From Micromonospora olivasterospora (GTDB lineage: Bacteria > Actinomycetota > Actinomycetes > Mycobacteriales > Micromonosporaceae), in assembly GCF_007830265.1 (NCBI RefSeq), contig NZ_VLKE01000001.1, positions 4,092,001 through 4,156,000 of the forward strand: DNA of 64,000 nucleotides, written 5' to 3'. The notes below the pieces were generated by a model. That model worked only from the letters and a program-made list of their open reading frames with translations, did no database searches and was not told where the DNA came from. Within the stretch, counting starts at the first letter, position 1. The number at the start of each line of letters is the position of its first letter. The position numbers were made by a program, and so were the translations under genes. Below are positions 46,947-56,519 of the stretch, piece after piece.

Positions 46947-47028
46947 GTACGCCGGGCACATCCGGCCCGGATCCGGGTAACCGGCCCCCAGACCATCCCA
47001 CCGCAGTCTCAACACCGAAGAGAGAGTC

Positions 47029-47856
47029 ATGTCCAACTTCACCGCCGCGGACGTCAAGAAGCTCCGCGACCTGACCGGCGCCGGCATGATGGACTGCAAG
47101 AAGGCGCTGACCGAGGCCGAGGGCGACTTCGACAAGGCAGTCGAGATCCTGCGCGTCAAGGGCGCCAAGGACGTCGGCAAGCGCGCCGGCCGGACGGCGG
47201 CGAACGGCCTGATCGCGCACTCCGGCCAGGCCCTGCTCGAGTTCAACTGCGAGACCGACTTCGTCGCCAAGAACGACGCCTTCATCGCGCTGGCCCAGCA
47301 GCTGGTCGAGCACGGCGTGGCCAGCGGCGCGAGCAGCGCCGAGGAGCTGCTCGCCAGCACCATCGACGGCAAGACCGTCGCCGACCTGGTGCAGGAGCAG
47401 TCCGCCAAGATCGGCGAGAAGCTGGTGCTCAGCCGGTTCGCCAAGCTCGACGGCACCACCGCGATCTACCTGCACCGCAAGAGCCAGGACCTGCCGCCGG
47501 CCGTCGGCGTGCTGGTGCAGTACACCGGCAAGAGCGACGAGGCGGCGGACGCCGACGCCCGCGGCGTGGCCATGCAAATCGCCGCGATGCGGCCGAAGTA
47601 CCTCACCCGCGAGGAGGTGCCGGCCGACGTCGTCGAGTCCGAGCGGCGCATCGCCGAGCAGACCGCCCGCGAGGAGAACAAGCCCGAGGCGGCGCTGCCG
47701 AAGATCGTCGAGGGCCGTGTCAACGCCTTCTTCAAGGACTTCGTCCTGGTCGAGCAGGCGTCGGTCGCCGACAACAAGAAGACCGTCAAGCAGGTGCTGG
47801 CCGAGGCCGGCATCGAGGTGACTCGCTTCCTGCGGTTCGAGGTCGGCCAGGCCTGA
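47029..47856 (+). CDS. tsf: Elongation factor Ts
   Basis: This factor (275 aa) exchanges GDP for GTP on EF-Tu. [20 protein letters not shown] is the UBA-like N-terminus, followed by [20 protein letters not shown] and the coiled-coil dimer region. AGAGAGAG lies before the ATG. Follows rpsB, as is standard. Confidence 0.97.
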   Translation: MSNFTAADVKKLRDLTGAGMMDCKKALTEAEGDFDKAVEILRVKGAKDVGKRAGRTAANGLIAHSGQALLEFNCETDFVAKNDAFIALAQQLVEHGVASGASSAEELLASTIDGKTVADLVQEQSAKIGEKLVLSRFAKLDGTTAIYLHRKSQDLPPAVGVLVQYTGKSDEAADADARGVAMQIAAMRPKYLTREEVPADVVESERRIAEQTAREENKPEAALPKIVEGRVNAFFKDFVLVEQASVADNKKTVKQVLAEAGIEVTRFLRFEVGQA

Positions 47857-47900
47857 GCCGCCGGGTCGGGCGCTTGAGGCGCCCGTGGGCAGGGAACGTG

Positions 47901-47948
47901 GACGAGGAGGCCGCCGGTGTACGCGACAGGCACCGCGGCCTCCTCGTC
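47901..47948 (+). terminator. Terminator after tsf
   Basis: A perfect 14-bp stem, GACGAGGAGGCCGC with GCGGCCTCCTCGTC, with extra pairing in the loop. It ends the rpsB-tsf transcript. Confidence 0.9.
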
Positions 47949-48016
47949 ACGTAGGGTCAGCGACGGCAGGTACGCGGTAACCGGCGCACGGGGTGCGTCG
48001 GGGAAGGGCGGGGCGG

Positions 48017-48784
48017 ATGACGCAGGTTGTGAGTGAGCGGAGCCTGGAGGCGGATGATCCGACCGCCCCACCGCCCGGACGGGCGCGCCGGGTGGTGCTG
48101 AAGCTGTCCGGCGAGGTCTTCGGCGGCGGCGCGATCGGCGTCGACCCGGACGTCGTACAGGCCATCGCCCGGCAGATCGCCACCGTGGTCCGCCGCGGCG
48201 TGCAGGTCTCGGTGGTGGTCGGTGGCGGCAACTTCTTCCGCGGCGCGGAGCTGCAGAAGCGCGGCATGGACCGCGCCCGCGCCGACTACATGGGCATGCT
48301 GGGCACTGTGATGAACTGCCTCGCCCTCCAGGACTTCCTGGAGAAGGAGGGCATCGAGACCCGGGTGCAGAGCGCGATCACGATGGCCCAGGTCGCCGAG
48401 CCGTACATCCCGCTGCGGGCGATCCGGCACCTGGAGAAGGGCCGCGTGGTCATCTTCGGCGCCGGCGCGGGCATGCCGTACTTCTCCACCGACACCGTCG
48501 CCGCCCAGCGCGCGCTGGAGATCCGGGCCGACGTGGTGCTGATGAGCAAGAACGGTGTCGACGGCGTCTACACCGCCGACCCCCGGGTCGACCCGACCGC
48601 CAGCAAGTTCGACTCGATCACCTTCTCCGAGGTGCTGCGCCGCAACCTGCGGGTGGCCGACGCCGCCGCGTTCAGCCTGTGCATGGAGAACGGCCTGCCG
48701 ATGCTGGTCTTCGGCGCGCAGGGCGACGACACCATCATCCGGGCGGTGGGCGGCGACAAGATCGGCACCCTGATCACCGCCTGA
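48017..48784 (+). CDS. pyrH: Uridylate kinase (UMP kinase)
   Basis: A 255-aa amino-acid-kinase-fold enzyme converting UMP to [60 protein letters not shown] and [19 protein letters not shown] are the family motifs. An N-terminal extension of about 25 residues ([20 protein letters not shown]) precedes the core. It is followed by frr. Confidence 0.96.
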   Translation: MTQVVSERSLEADDPTAPPPGRARRVVLKLSGEVFGGGAIGVDPDVVQAIARQIATVVRRGVQVSVVVGGGNFFRGAELQKRGMDRARADYMGMLGTVMNCLALQDFLEKEGIETRVQSAITMAQVAEPYIPLRAIRHLEKGRVVIFGAGAGMPYFSTDTVAAQRALEIRADVVLMSKNGVDGVYTADPRVDPTASKFDSITFSEVLRRNLRVADAAAFSLCMENGLPMLVFGAQGDDTIIRAVGGDKIGTLITA

Positions 48785-48902
48785 GCGTCCGGCCCCCGGG
48801 CGGTGGGGCCCCGGCCGGTCGCGACGGCTCCGGCCCGCGGCCAGCGGCCCTCCGACACGACAGCACAGCCCACGACGAGCACAGAAGGAGGCGAGGAGCC
48901 CG

Positions 48903-49460
48903 GTGATCGACGACACCCTCCTCGAGGCCGAGGAGAAGATGGAGCGTGCGATCGAGCACGCCAAGGAGGAGTTCGGCGGGATCCGCACCGGTCGCGCCAA
49001 CGCCGCCATGTTCTCCCGGATCATCATCGACTACTACGGCAGCCCCACGCCACTGCCGCAGATGGCGTCCATCGGGGTCCCCGAGCCGCGGATGGTGATT
49101 ATCAAGCCGTACGACAACTCGCAGCTCGGCGCCATGGAGAGGGCGATCCGCGACTCCGACCTCGGCGTCAACCCGAACAACGAGGGCAACCAGCTGCGCA
49201 TCCTGCTCCCGCAGATGACCGAGGAGCGCCGCCGCGAGATGATCAAGGTGGCCCGGCACAAGGGTGAGGAGGCCAAGGTGGCCATCCGCAACATCCGCCG
49301 GAAGGGCAAGGAGGAGCTGGACCGCCTCGTCAAGGACGGCGAGGTCGGCGAGGACGAGGGCCGCCGCGCCGAGAAGGACCTCGACGACCTGACCCAGAAG
49401 TACGTGGCGAACGTCGACGAGCTGGTCAAGCACAAGGAGACCGAGCTCCTCGAGGTCTGA
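48903..49460 (+). CDS. frr: Ribosome recycling factor
   Basis: A 185-aa factor that splits post-termination ribosomes with [23 protein letters not shown] is the helical start, then [36 protein letters not shown] and [31 protein letters not shown] precedes the GTG start. About 120 bp after pyrH. Confidence 0.97.
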   Translation: MIDDTLLEAEEKMERAIEHAKEEFGGIRTGRANAAMFSRIIIDYYGSPTPLPQMASIGVPEPRMVIIKPYDNSQLGAMERAIRDSDLGVNPNNEGNQLRILLPQMTEERRREMIKVARHKGEEAKVAIRNIRRKGKEELDRLVKDGEVGEDEGRRAEKDLDDLTQKYVANVDELVKHKETELLEV

Positions 49461-49495
49461 TCCGCGACCGGCCCGCAGCCGGCGCGACCCGCCGT

Positions 49496-49539
49496 GGCAC
49501 CGGTGTGCCGCCGCCCTCGGGTGGCGGGGCGCCGGTGCC
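49496..49539 (+). terminator. Terminator after frr
   Basis: GGCACCGG and CCGGTGCC enclose an inner GCCGCC/GGCGG stem. It lies 36 nt after the stop. The remaining ~220 bp to cdsA hold no gene and presumably its promoter. Confidence 0.8.
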
Positions 49540-49763
49540 TTCGTCGTCGCGCCGGACGAGGACGTGTCACCGGTGGCGCCGCCCTCGTCCGCCGTGCGCG
49601 GGCGGCCGGTGCAGTAGGCTCGGCACGATTCCGGCCACCACGCGGTGAACAGCCGGGGTCGGCCGGCCGTCGGGTCGGTCAACCGGACGGAACAGTCGTT
49701 GTAGGGGATGGTCTTGCTCGTACGTCATGTGGTGAACCCCGTACCGCGTCCACTCGGTGCGTG

Positions 49764-51113
49764 ATGTCCCACCTCGACCCCTACAGCGGCGCCGAGCCCC
49801 GCGGCTGGGATCGGCCGGATGCCCCGGCCGCCCTGCCCTGGCCCGATCGTGACCTGGAACCGGGGGCGTGGGCCCGGGGCGGCGCCCCCGACACGTACGC
49901 CCGGGCCGTCCCCGACGCCCGGCCCGAGCCGCACCGCCCGGCGGGCCGCGGCCCGGCGCCGTTCGACGTCGACGCCTCCGGCCCGTACGGCGCCGGCCCG
50001 GTCCCCCACGAGGACGAGCCGGCCTGGGGCAGCGGCTATCCGCCGCCCGGCGGCGCGAGCCGGGGCGGCCCGGGCCGGACGCCGTACCCCGACGACGCGA
50101 CGCGCGATTTTCCCGCGTACGCCGACGACTCGACGCAGTCCCTCCCGGCGTACCGTCCGGAGCGCGTCGACGAGCCCGGCGGGCACCCGTACCGGCCGGA
50201 GCCGGCGGTTCCCGAGCCGGAGCGGCCCCCGGGCCGCCGGCAGCCCGGCCGGCGCCGGGCCAGCGCCGACCGCCCGCCCACCCAGCAGGCGTCGCACGGC
50301 CGGGCGGGCCGCAACCTGCCCGCCGCCATCGGGGTGGGGGTCGCGCTCGGCGCGGCGGTCCTCCTGCCGCTGTTCCTCTACCGGGCGGCCTTCCTGGTCG
50401 TGATCGCGGCGGCCGTGGCCGTCGGCACCTGGGAGATGGCCCGGGCGGTCCGGCGCGGCGGCGCCCACCCGCCGCTGGTGCCGCTGGTCAGCGGGGGCGT
50501 GCTCACGGTGGGGCTGGCCTGGTTCGCCGGCCCGGACGCGCTCAGCCTGGGCCTGCTGGTGACCGTGCTCGGCACGATGATCTGGCGGCTCGGCGACGGG
50601 CCCGGCAACTACCAGCGCGACCTGGCCGCGGCCACGCTGATCGCCGTGTACGTGCCGTTCCTCGGCGGGTTCGCGGCGATGCTCGCCGCCCCGCCCGACG
50701 ACGGGCAGTTGCGCGTGCTGGTCACCCTGGTCGCGGTCGTGCTCTCCGACACCGGCGGGTACGCCGCCGGAGTCGCCTTCGGGAAGCACCCGATGGCCCC
50801 GACGATCAGCCCGAAGAAGTCCTGGGAGGGCTTCGCGGGCTCGGTCGCCGCCGCGGCCGCCGGCAGTGCCCTGCTGATCTGGCTGCTGTTCGACGTCGCG
50901 CCCTGGTGGGGTGCGCTGTTCGGGGTGGCCGTGTCGGGCGCGGCGGTCCTCGGCGACCTGGCGGAGTCCATGATCAAGCGGGACCTGGGCGTGAAGGACA
51001 TGAGCAACCTGCTGCCCGGGCACGGCGGCCTGATGGACCGGCTCGACTCGATCCTCTTCGCGGTGCCGGTCGCGTACCTGCTACTGGCCGTGTTCGTCCC
51101 GCTGGCGGTTTGA
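49764..51113 (+). CDS. cdsA: Phosphatidate cytidylyltransferase CdsA
   Basis: This membrane enzyme makes CDP-diacylglycerol for phospholipid synthesis. The first ~185 residues are a disordered Pro/Asp/Arg-rich cytoplasmic extension, common in actinobacterial CdsA but long here. Then come about eight helices and the signature [12 protein letters not shown]...[20 protein letters not shown]...[11 protein letters not shown] with its metal-binding Asp residues. 449 aa in total. rlmN follows. Confidence 0.93.
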   Translation: MSHLDPYSGAEPRGWDRPDAPAALPWPDRDLEPGAWARGGAPDTYARAVPDARPEPHRPAGRGPAPFDVDASGPYGAGPVPHEDEPAWGSGYPPPGGASRGGPGRTPYPDDATRDFPAYADDSTQSLPAYRPERVDEPGGHPYRPEPAVPEPERPPGRRQPGRRRASADRPPTQQASHGRAGRNLPAAIGVGVALGAAVLLPLFLYRAAFLVVIAAAVAVGTWEMARAVRRGGAHPPLVPLVSGGVLTVGLAWFAGPDALSLGLLVTVLGTMIWRLGDGPGNYQRDLAAATLIAVYVPFLGGFAAMLAAPPDDGQLRVLVTLVAVVLSDTGGYAAGVAFGKHPMAPTISPKKSWEGFAGSVAAAAAGSALLIWLLFDVAPWWGALFGVAVSGAAVLGDLAESMIKRDLGVKDMSNLLPGHGGLMDRLDSILFAVPVAYLLLAVFVPLAV

Positions 51114-51217
51114 GGCATGTATCACGCCGGTCAGCCCGTTCCGGCCGCGCGGCCGGGGGCGATTCGGCACCTCCGGTCAGGTGCGGACGGCGAACGGCGT
51201 GGGAGACTGGACGGGTC

Positions 51218-52369
51218 ATGACGAGCCTGCCGCTGATCCCCGTCGCCCTGGACGCACCCGCCGCACGCCGCGCGGCCATGCCGCCCCGCCACCTCGCCGA
51301 CCTCGACCTGCCCGGCCGGCAGGCGCTGGTCACCGAGCTGGGGGAGCCGGCGTTCCGTGCGAAGCAGATCTCCACCCACTACTTCGGCCGGCTGGTCCGC
51401 GACCCGACCCAGATGACGGACCTGCCCGCCGCCGCCCGGGACCGGCTGGCGGAGGAGCTGCTGCCCACGCTGCTGACCCCGGTCCGCGAGCTGGCCTGCG
51501 ACGACGGCGCCACCCGTAAGGCGCTCTGGCGGCTGCACGACGGATCGCTGGTGGAGAGCGTGCTGATGGGCTACCCCGACCGGGTCACCGTCTGCATCTC
51601 CAGCCAGGCCGGTTGTGGCATGGCCTGCCCGTTCTGCGCGACGGGCCAGGCCGGGCTGACCCGTAACCTCTCCACCGCCGAGATCGTCGACCAGGCGGTC
51701 TACCTGGCCGGCGTGGCCGCGTCGGGCGCGGTCGCCGGGTCCCCGCCGCGGCTGTCGCACGTCGTCTTCATGGGCATGGGCGAGCCGTTGGCCAACTACT
51801 CGCGGGTGGTCGCCGCGATCCGTCGGCTGGTGGCCCCGGCCCCGGCGGGGCTCGGCCTGTCCCAACGGCACATCACCGTCTCCACGGTCGGCCTGGTCCC
51901 GGCCATCCGCCGCCTGGCCAGCGAAGACCTCTCGGTGACCCTTGCGCTGTCCCTGCACGCGCCCGATGATGAGCTGCGCGACGAGCTGGTGCCGGTCAAC
52001 CAGCGCTGGAAGGTGGCCGAGGTGCTGGACGCAGCGTGGGACTACGCGGCCCGCACGGGCCGCCGGGTGTCAATCGAGTACGCAATGATCAAGGACGTGA
52101 ACGACCAGCCGTGGCGTGCCGACCTGCTCGGTCGGCTGCTGGCCGGAAAGCTGGCCCACGTGAACCTCATCCCGCTCAACCCGACGCCCGGCAGCCGCTG
52201 GGACGCCAGCCCCAAGCCGGTCGAGCGGGAGTTCGTCCGCCGCCTGCGCGAGGCCGGGGTGTCCACGACGGTGCGGGACACCCGCGGGCGCGAGATCGAC
52301 GGTGCGTGCGGGCAGCTCGCCGCCGCGGAGGACAGGGGCAGCGACGCGGTGCGGGAGGCGACGGCGTGA
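51218..52369 (+). CDS. rlmN: 23S rRNA (A2503)-C2 methyltransferase RlmN
   Basis: A radical-SAM methyltransferase (383 aa) acting on 23S A2503 and some tRNAs. The iron-sulfur cluster motif is [47 protein letters not shown] and a C-terminal Cys region ([11 protein letters not shown]) complete the enzyme. It lies 105 bp after cdsA. Confidence 0.95.
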   Translation: MTSLPLIPVALDAPAARRAAMPPRHLADLDLPGRQALVTELGEPAFRAKQISTHYFGRLVRDPTQMTDLPAAARDRLAEELLPTLLTPVRELACDDGATRKALWRLHDGSLVESVLMGYPDRVTVCISSQAGCGMACPFCATGQAGLTRNLSTAEIVDQAVYLAGVAASGAVAGSPPRLSHVVFMGMGEPLANYSRVVAAIRRLVAPAPAGLGLSQRHITVSTVGLVPAIRRLASEDLSVTLALSLHAPDDELRDELVPVNQRWKVAEVLDAAWDYAARTGRRVSIEYAMIKDVNDQPWRADLLGRLLAGKLAHVNLIPLNPTPGSRWDASPKPVEREFVRRLREAGVSTTVRDTRGREIDGACGQLAAAEDRGSDAVREATA

Positions 52370-52400
52370 CCGGGCGTAGCGAACAACACCAGGAGACATA

Positions 52401-53834
52401 GTGGCGAGTCAGGGTCAGCGTTTCCGGCGTAAGGCGCTCCGCCGGGGATACAAGGTCGACGAGGTGGACGCCTTCCTCGACCGGGTCGAGGCGACGCTCG
52501 CCGGCCAGCCGGTCGGCGCCCCCGTGGCCTCCCAGGAGGTCCATGACGTCGTCTTCCGGGTCCGCTTCAACGGCTACGACGAGTGGCAGGTCGACCTGCA
52601 CCTCGACCGGGTCGAGCGGCAGTTGGCCGAGCTGGAGGAGCGCGGCGGCGCGGCCGGCCACGGCGGCGACCCCCGGATGGACGACCGGATGGGCCCGCCC
52701 GACCGGATGGGCCCGCCGCTGCGGGCCGACCGCGGCCCCGGCCCGCTGCATGACGACCGCGGCCCCGGCCCAATGCGGGACGACCGGGGCCCCGGCCCGC
52801 TGCATGACGACCGCGGCCCCGGCCCAATGCGGGACGACCGGGCCCGGCCCGCTGCGGGACGACCGGGGCCCCGGCCCGCTGCATGACGACCGCGGCCCCG
52901 GCCCAATGCGGGACGACCGCGGCCCCGGCCCAATGCGGGACGACCGGGGCCCCGGCCCGCTGCGGGACGACCGGGCCCCGCCCGCTGCGGGACGACCGGG
53001 CCCCGGCCCGCTGCGGGACGACCGCGGCCCCGCCCCGGTGCCCCAGCCGATGCCGCCCCGGCCGATGCCGGCGCAGGCCGGCCCGCCGGAGCGGTACGGC
53101 CGCTACGACGAGTCGACCGGAGCCTTCGCCGGTGGCAACTACGACGGCCCGCGTGGCGGGTACGACGCCCCGCGCGGCCCGGGCGGCCCGATGGCCGGGC
53201 GGCCGATGGGCCCGGGCGGCCCTGGCGGCCCGGTCGGCCCGGCATGGGTCACGGCGCCCCGCCGCCCCGGGGCGTGCCCACGGGGCCCGGCGGCTACGGG
53301 CCGGACGACCGGTTCGACGCCTTCGAGGCGGGCCGGCCCGGTCGCGCCGACATGACCGCCGAGATCCGTATGTCCGAGCGGGATCTGCGCGAGCTGCGGG
53401 GCCGGGGGCCGGGCGGCCCGCCGCCCATGCCCCAGCAGCCGCACGGTGGCCCCGTCGGTGGCCCGCCGACGGGCGGTTTGCCCCCCGTCGCCGGCCCGCC
53501 GCCGATGGCCGGGCCGCCCATGGGCGGACCGCCTCCCGTCGCCGGCCCGCCGATGGGCGATCCGCCGTTGGCTGGCCCCCCCGGCAGCGACCTGCACCGG
53601 GTCGACCAGATCCGCCGCAGCTTGCAGGTGCGCCGGTTCGGCAGCGGGTACGACCCGGACCAGGTCGACGGCCTCTTCGACGGGATCCTCGCCGGCATGT
53701 CCGGCCGCGGCCCCATGCCGGTCAACCCGAAGGACCTGGACACGCTGCGCTTCGGCCTGGTGCCGGGCGGCTACTTCGAGGCCGAGGTCGACGAGGCGCT
53801 CAAGGAGGTCCAGGACATCCTGTTCGGCCGCTGA
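52401..53834 (+). CDS. DivIVA-repeat protein, frameshifted twice inside a tandem repeat
   Basis: The N-terminal frame encodes two DivIVA-like repeats (FRRKALRRGYKVDEVDAFLD, VRFNGYDEWQVDLHLDRVE). Then comes a 27-bp tandem repeat (about 52736-53040) encoding GPGPLRDDR/GPGPMRDDR units. That frame stops at 52886; the +1 frame carries on the repeats and a Gly/Pro-rich linker to about 53230. From 53244 the original frame resumes (GYGPDDRFDAFEAG) and ends with two more DivIVA-like repeats (VRRFGSGYDPDQVDGLFDGI, LRFGLVPGGYFEAEVDEALK). Two compensating indels fit all of this. DivIVA-type proteins mark curved membrane or poles; the role here is inference. Confidence 0.75.
52736..53040 (+). repeat. 27-bp tandem repeat in the DivIVA-repeat gene
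   Basis: About ten units of 27 bp, each GACGACCG followed by GGGCCCCGGCC and CGCTG/CAATG variants. The homopolymer G and C runs differ by single bases between units, which is where the frame changes occur. Confidence 0.85.
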
Positions 53835-54170
53835 CGCGGAGTAGCTGACGCCGCCGGCGCAGGAGTAGCTGGCGCGGGCGGGTGTTGGTCGAGGCGGCGA
53901 CGGCCACCGCCGCGGGTGGCCGTGTCGCTGGCCGTGGCGGCCGGGTTGGCGTTGCTGGTCGCCTCCGGCGCGGATGCTCGACGACTTCGCCGCCCGATTT
54001 GCTGTCGGCGCCACGCGCAGAGGGTCATCATCGGGAGGAACCCTGTGCCCTGCCCCCGGCGTTCGGGGACTGGCGGCCGTACCGACGACGAGGGCCCGCC
54101 CCGGGCAGGGGGCGGGCCCTCGGTGCGTCGGACGTCGCGGGTGAGCGCCGGTCGGGCGCGGGCCGCCGCT
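53835..54170. other. Non-coding region after the DivIVA-repeat gene
   Basis: About 335 bp without a supported gene. It contains short GAGTAGCTG repeats at 53841-53872 and the hairpin at 54090-54121. Confidence 0.5.
54090..54121. terminator. Bidirectional hairpin between the DivIVA-repeat and DUF2631 genes
   Basis: A perfect 13-bp stem GAGGGCCCGCCCC/GGGGCGGGCCCTC with a 6-nt loop, between two convergent genes. Confidence 0.85.
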
Positions 54171-54300
54171 CGGTCAGGGCCGCAGCGGTTGCGGCGCGGC
54201 ACCGCGTCGGGGTTCGGTCAGGGCCGCAGCGGTTGCGGCGCGGCACCGCGTCGGGGTTCGGTCAGGACCGCAGGCCGTTGCGGCGCAGCACCGCGTCGCC
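54171..54300 (-). repeat. 44-bp tandem repeat at the 3' end of the DUF2631 gene
   Basis: Two identical 44-bp units at 54171 and 54215 match a diverged third unit at 54259-54300, which is the coding 3' end (LRRNGLRS and stop) of the minus-strand gene. Confidence 0.9.
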
Positions 54301-54483
54301 GACGACGATGGCCAGCAGCAGCACGGCCAGGCCGACCAGCCAGATGTCCTCGACCCTGCCCTCGTGGTTGCCGCAGAGCATCGCCAGCAGCACGAGGGCG
54401 GTGAGCACCGCACCGATCCGCCCGGCCTTGCGATTCCCGGGCTTGTGCTGGTCTGGGGACGTCACCGGCTCGCTTCCTGCCAC
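54262..54483 (-). CDS. DUF2631 family small membrane protein
   Basis: A 73-aa actinobacterial protein with a polar head and two transmembrane helices (AGRIGAVLTALVLLAMLCGN and DIWLVGLAVLLLAIVVGDAV). GTG 54483 preceded by AAGGAC is the chosen start. Function unknown. Its end lies in a tandem repeat. Confidence 0.82.
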   Translation of the reverse strand: MAGSEPVTSPDQHKPGNRKAGRIGAVLTALVLLAMLCGNHEGRVEDIWLVGLAVLLLAIVVGDAVLRRNGLRS

Positions 54484-54561
54484 TGTCGGTCCTTCCTCGC
54501 GATCGGATCTCCGGTTAGTCTGGCACGCCGCGTGCCTGGCCCGGCGCGGTGGGGGCTTCCC

Positions 54562-54691
54562 GCGGGCGGGACGGCACTCGCGGCGTCGCGGGCGGGACGG
54601 CACTCGCGGCATCGCGGGCGGGACGGCACTCGCGGCATCGCGGGCGGGACGGCACTCGCGGCATCGCGGGCGGGACGGCACTCGCGGCGTC
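54562..54691. repeat. 26-bp direct repeats in a divergent promoter region
   Basis: Five tandem 26-bp units starting at 54562, 54588, 54614, 54640 and 54666, each beginning GCGGGCGGGACGGCACTCGC. They lie between the starts of DUF2631 (minus) and the MBL-Rieske gene (plus), 75 bp before the latter. Confidence 0.9.
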
Positions 54692-54764
54692 GCGGGACGG
54701 CGACCACACCGGCTCCGGTAGCGTCGAGGCGGTACACCTGGATTGCGTTTCGAGGGGGACTGCG

Positions 54765-56339
54765 GTGCGAGTGACCGGTACGGGACATGCCAGCATGCGG
54801 ATCGACACGGCCGCGGGCAGCATCCTGTGCGACCCGTGGGTCAATCCCGCCTACTTCGCCTCCTGGTTCCCCTTCCCCGACAACTCCCAGCTCGACTGGG
54901 AGACCCTCGGCCAGGTCGATTACCTGTACGTGTCGCACCTGCACCGGGACCACTTCGACGCCAAGCACCTGCGCGACTTCGTGTCCAAGGACGCGACCGT
55001 CCTGCTGCCCGAGTTTCCCACCTCGGAGATGGAGGACGAGCTGCGGGCGCTCGGCTTCACGAAGTTCCTGAAGGCGCCGAACGAGCAGGTGGTGGAGCTG
55101 CCCGGCGGCCTGAAGATCATGATCCAGGCGCTGACCAGCCCGACCGACGGCCCGATCGGCGACTCGTCGCTGTGGGTGGAGTACGACGGCGTACGGCTGC
55201 TCAACCAGAACGACGCCCGCCCCGCCGACCTGAGCGTCTTCGCCGAGTTTGGCCACGTGCACGCGCACCTGCTCCAGTTCTCCGGGGCGATCTGGTACCC
55301 GATGGTCTACGAGCTGCCGCAGGCGGCGAAGACCGCGTTCGGCAAGCAGAAGCGGGAGCGGCAGTTCGACCGCACCTGGCGGTACATCGACGACCTGAAG
55401 GCCGACCACGTCTTCCCGATCGCCGGCCCGCCGTGCTTCCTCGACGACGCGCTGTGGCAGTTCAACGACATCCACGGCGACGAGGGCAACATCTTCCCCG
55501 ACCAGTCGGTCTTCCTGGCGGAGTACGCCAAGGTCGGCGGCACCAACGGCATCGTGCTGCTGCCGGGCAGCGTCGCCGAGGTCACCACGGAGGGCTGCGC
55601 GACGACCCACCCGGTGCCGGTGGCGGAGTTCTTCGCGAACAAGACCGCCCACCTGGAGGAGATGCGGGAGCGCAAGCGCGCGATCATCGCGGCCGAGAAG
55701 GCGTCCTGGCGGCACCCCGAGGTCGACGTGCTCGGCGAGATGAAGCGCCGCATCGAGCCGCTGCTGGACGAGTCGATCTACCTGGCCAAGGGCGTGGGCG
55801 GCCCGGTTCGCTTCGACCTGGTCGGGACTGACGACGCAGGGGGCGAGACCGTTGAATCCATCGTCGTGGACTTCCCGGGCAAGGAGGTCCGCCCGTACGC
55901 CGACGAGAAGGTGCGCTACCGGTTCCGTACGGAGCGGGCGCTGGTCGAGCACCTGCTGCACACCGGCGAGGTGGACTGGGTCAACTCGCTCTTCCTGTCC
56001 TGCCGCTTCTCGGCGGCCCGGATCGGCCAGTACAACGAGTTCGTCTACGCGTTCTTCAAGTGCCTGTCCGAGGAGCGCCTCCAGTACGCCGAGGGCTGGT
56101 ACGACGAGCACGAGCGGGCGGTCGACGCCGAGGACATCACGATCGGCGACTGGGTGGTGCAGCGCCGCTGCCCGCACCTGAAGGCGGACCTGAGCCGGTT
56201 CGGCATCGTCGAGGGCGACCAGCTCACCTGCCAGCTGCACGGCTGGAAGTTCGACATGGCCAGTGGCCGCTGCCTGACCAGCGTCGGCCACAAGATCCGC
56301 GCCCACCGCGCCGACGCCACCGCCACCCAGGCGGGCTGA
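54765..56339 (+). CDS. MBL-fold hydrolase with C-terminal Rieske domain
   Basis: A 524-aa protein. The N-terminal metallo-beta-lactamase fold has GTGHASMRIDTAAGSILCDP and the metal motif VSHLHRDHFD; further ligands may be in NQNDARPAD and HVFPIAGPPC. The C-terminal Rieske-type site is RRCPHLKADLS...LTCQLHGWKFD (CPH and CQLH), expected to hold a [2Fe-2S] cluster. This domain pair recalls CMP-N-acetylneuraminate hydroxylase-like proteins with the order changed. GAGGGGG precedes the GTG. Function unknown. Confidence 0.85.
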   Translation: MRVTGTGHASMRIDTAAGSILCDPWVNPAYFASWFPFPDNSQLDWETLGQVDYLYVSHLHRDHFDAKHLRDFVSKDATVLLPEFPTSEMEDELRALGFTKFLKAPNEQVVELPGGLKIMIQALTSPTDGPIGDSSLWVEYDGVRLLNQNDARPADLSVFAEFGHVHAHLLQFSGAIWYPMVYELPQAAKTAFGKQKRERQFDRTWRYIDDLKADHVFPIAGPPCFLDDALWQFNDIHGDEGNIFPDQSVFLAEYAKVGGTNGIVLLPGSVAEVTTEGCATTHPVPVAEFFANKTAHLEEMRERKRAIIAAEKASWRHPEVDVLGEMKRRIEPLLDESIYLAKGVGGPVRFDLVGTDDAGGETVESIVVDFPGKEVRPYADEKVRYRFRTERALVEHLLHTGEVDWVNSLFLSCRFSAARIGQYNEFVYAFFKCLSEERLQYAEGWYDEHERAVDAEDITIGDWVVQRRCPHLKADLSRFGIVEGDQLTCQLHGWKFDMASGRCLTSVGHKIRAHRADATATQAG

Positions 56340-56376
56340 CCCGCCCGCTCCCTCCCGCTCCCGCCCGCTCCCTCCC

Positions 56377-56447
56377 GCGATCTTGCACTTTCTGCCCCGA
56401 CAAATGGGGCGAAGGCCGCAAACGAGGGGCACAAACTGCAAGATCGC
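56377..56447. repeat. Palindromic repeat A, copy 3
   Basis: A 71-bp intact copy beginning GCGATCTTGCACTTTCTGCC and ending AACTGCAAGATCGC, with an inner GCGAAGGCCGC. It is flanked by a CCCTC run on the left and a G-rich run (56448-56519) on the right, between two convergent genes. Confidence 0.92.
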
Positions 56448-56519
56448 GGGGGAGGTGGGGCGGGGACGGGGCGGGCGGGGGCGGGGCGGGTGGGGTGGGG
56501 TGGGGTGGGGTGAGGTGGG

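Noticed and set aside
48029..48060. VSERSLE near the pyrH start as another mini-ORF head
   Set aside because: Only five residues match and the downstream HGGAE-SEV part is missing; likely chance or a very old trace.
52736..53040. Regular 27-bp units as a CRISPR array
   Set aside because: Units are directly adjacent without unique spacers and are in frame within a protein gene; no cas genes nearby.
54562..54691. 26-bp direct repeats as a CRISPR array
   Set aside because: No spacers between units.
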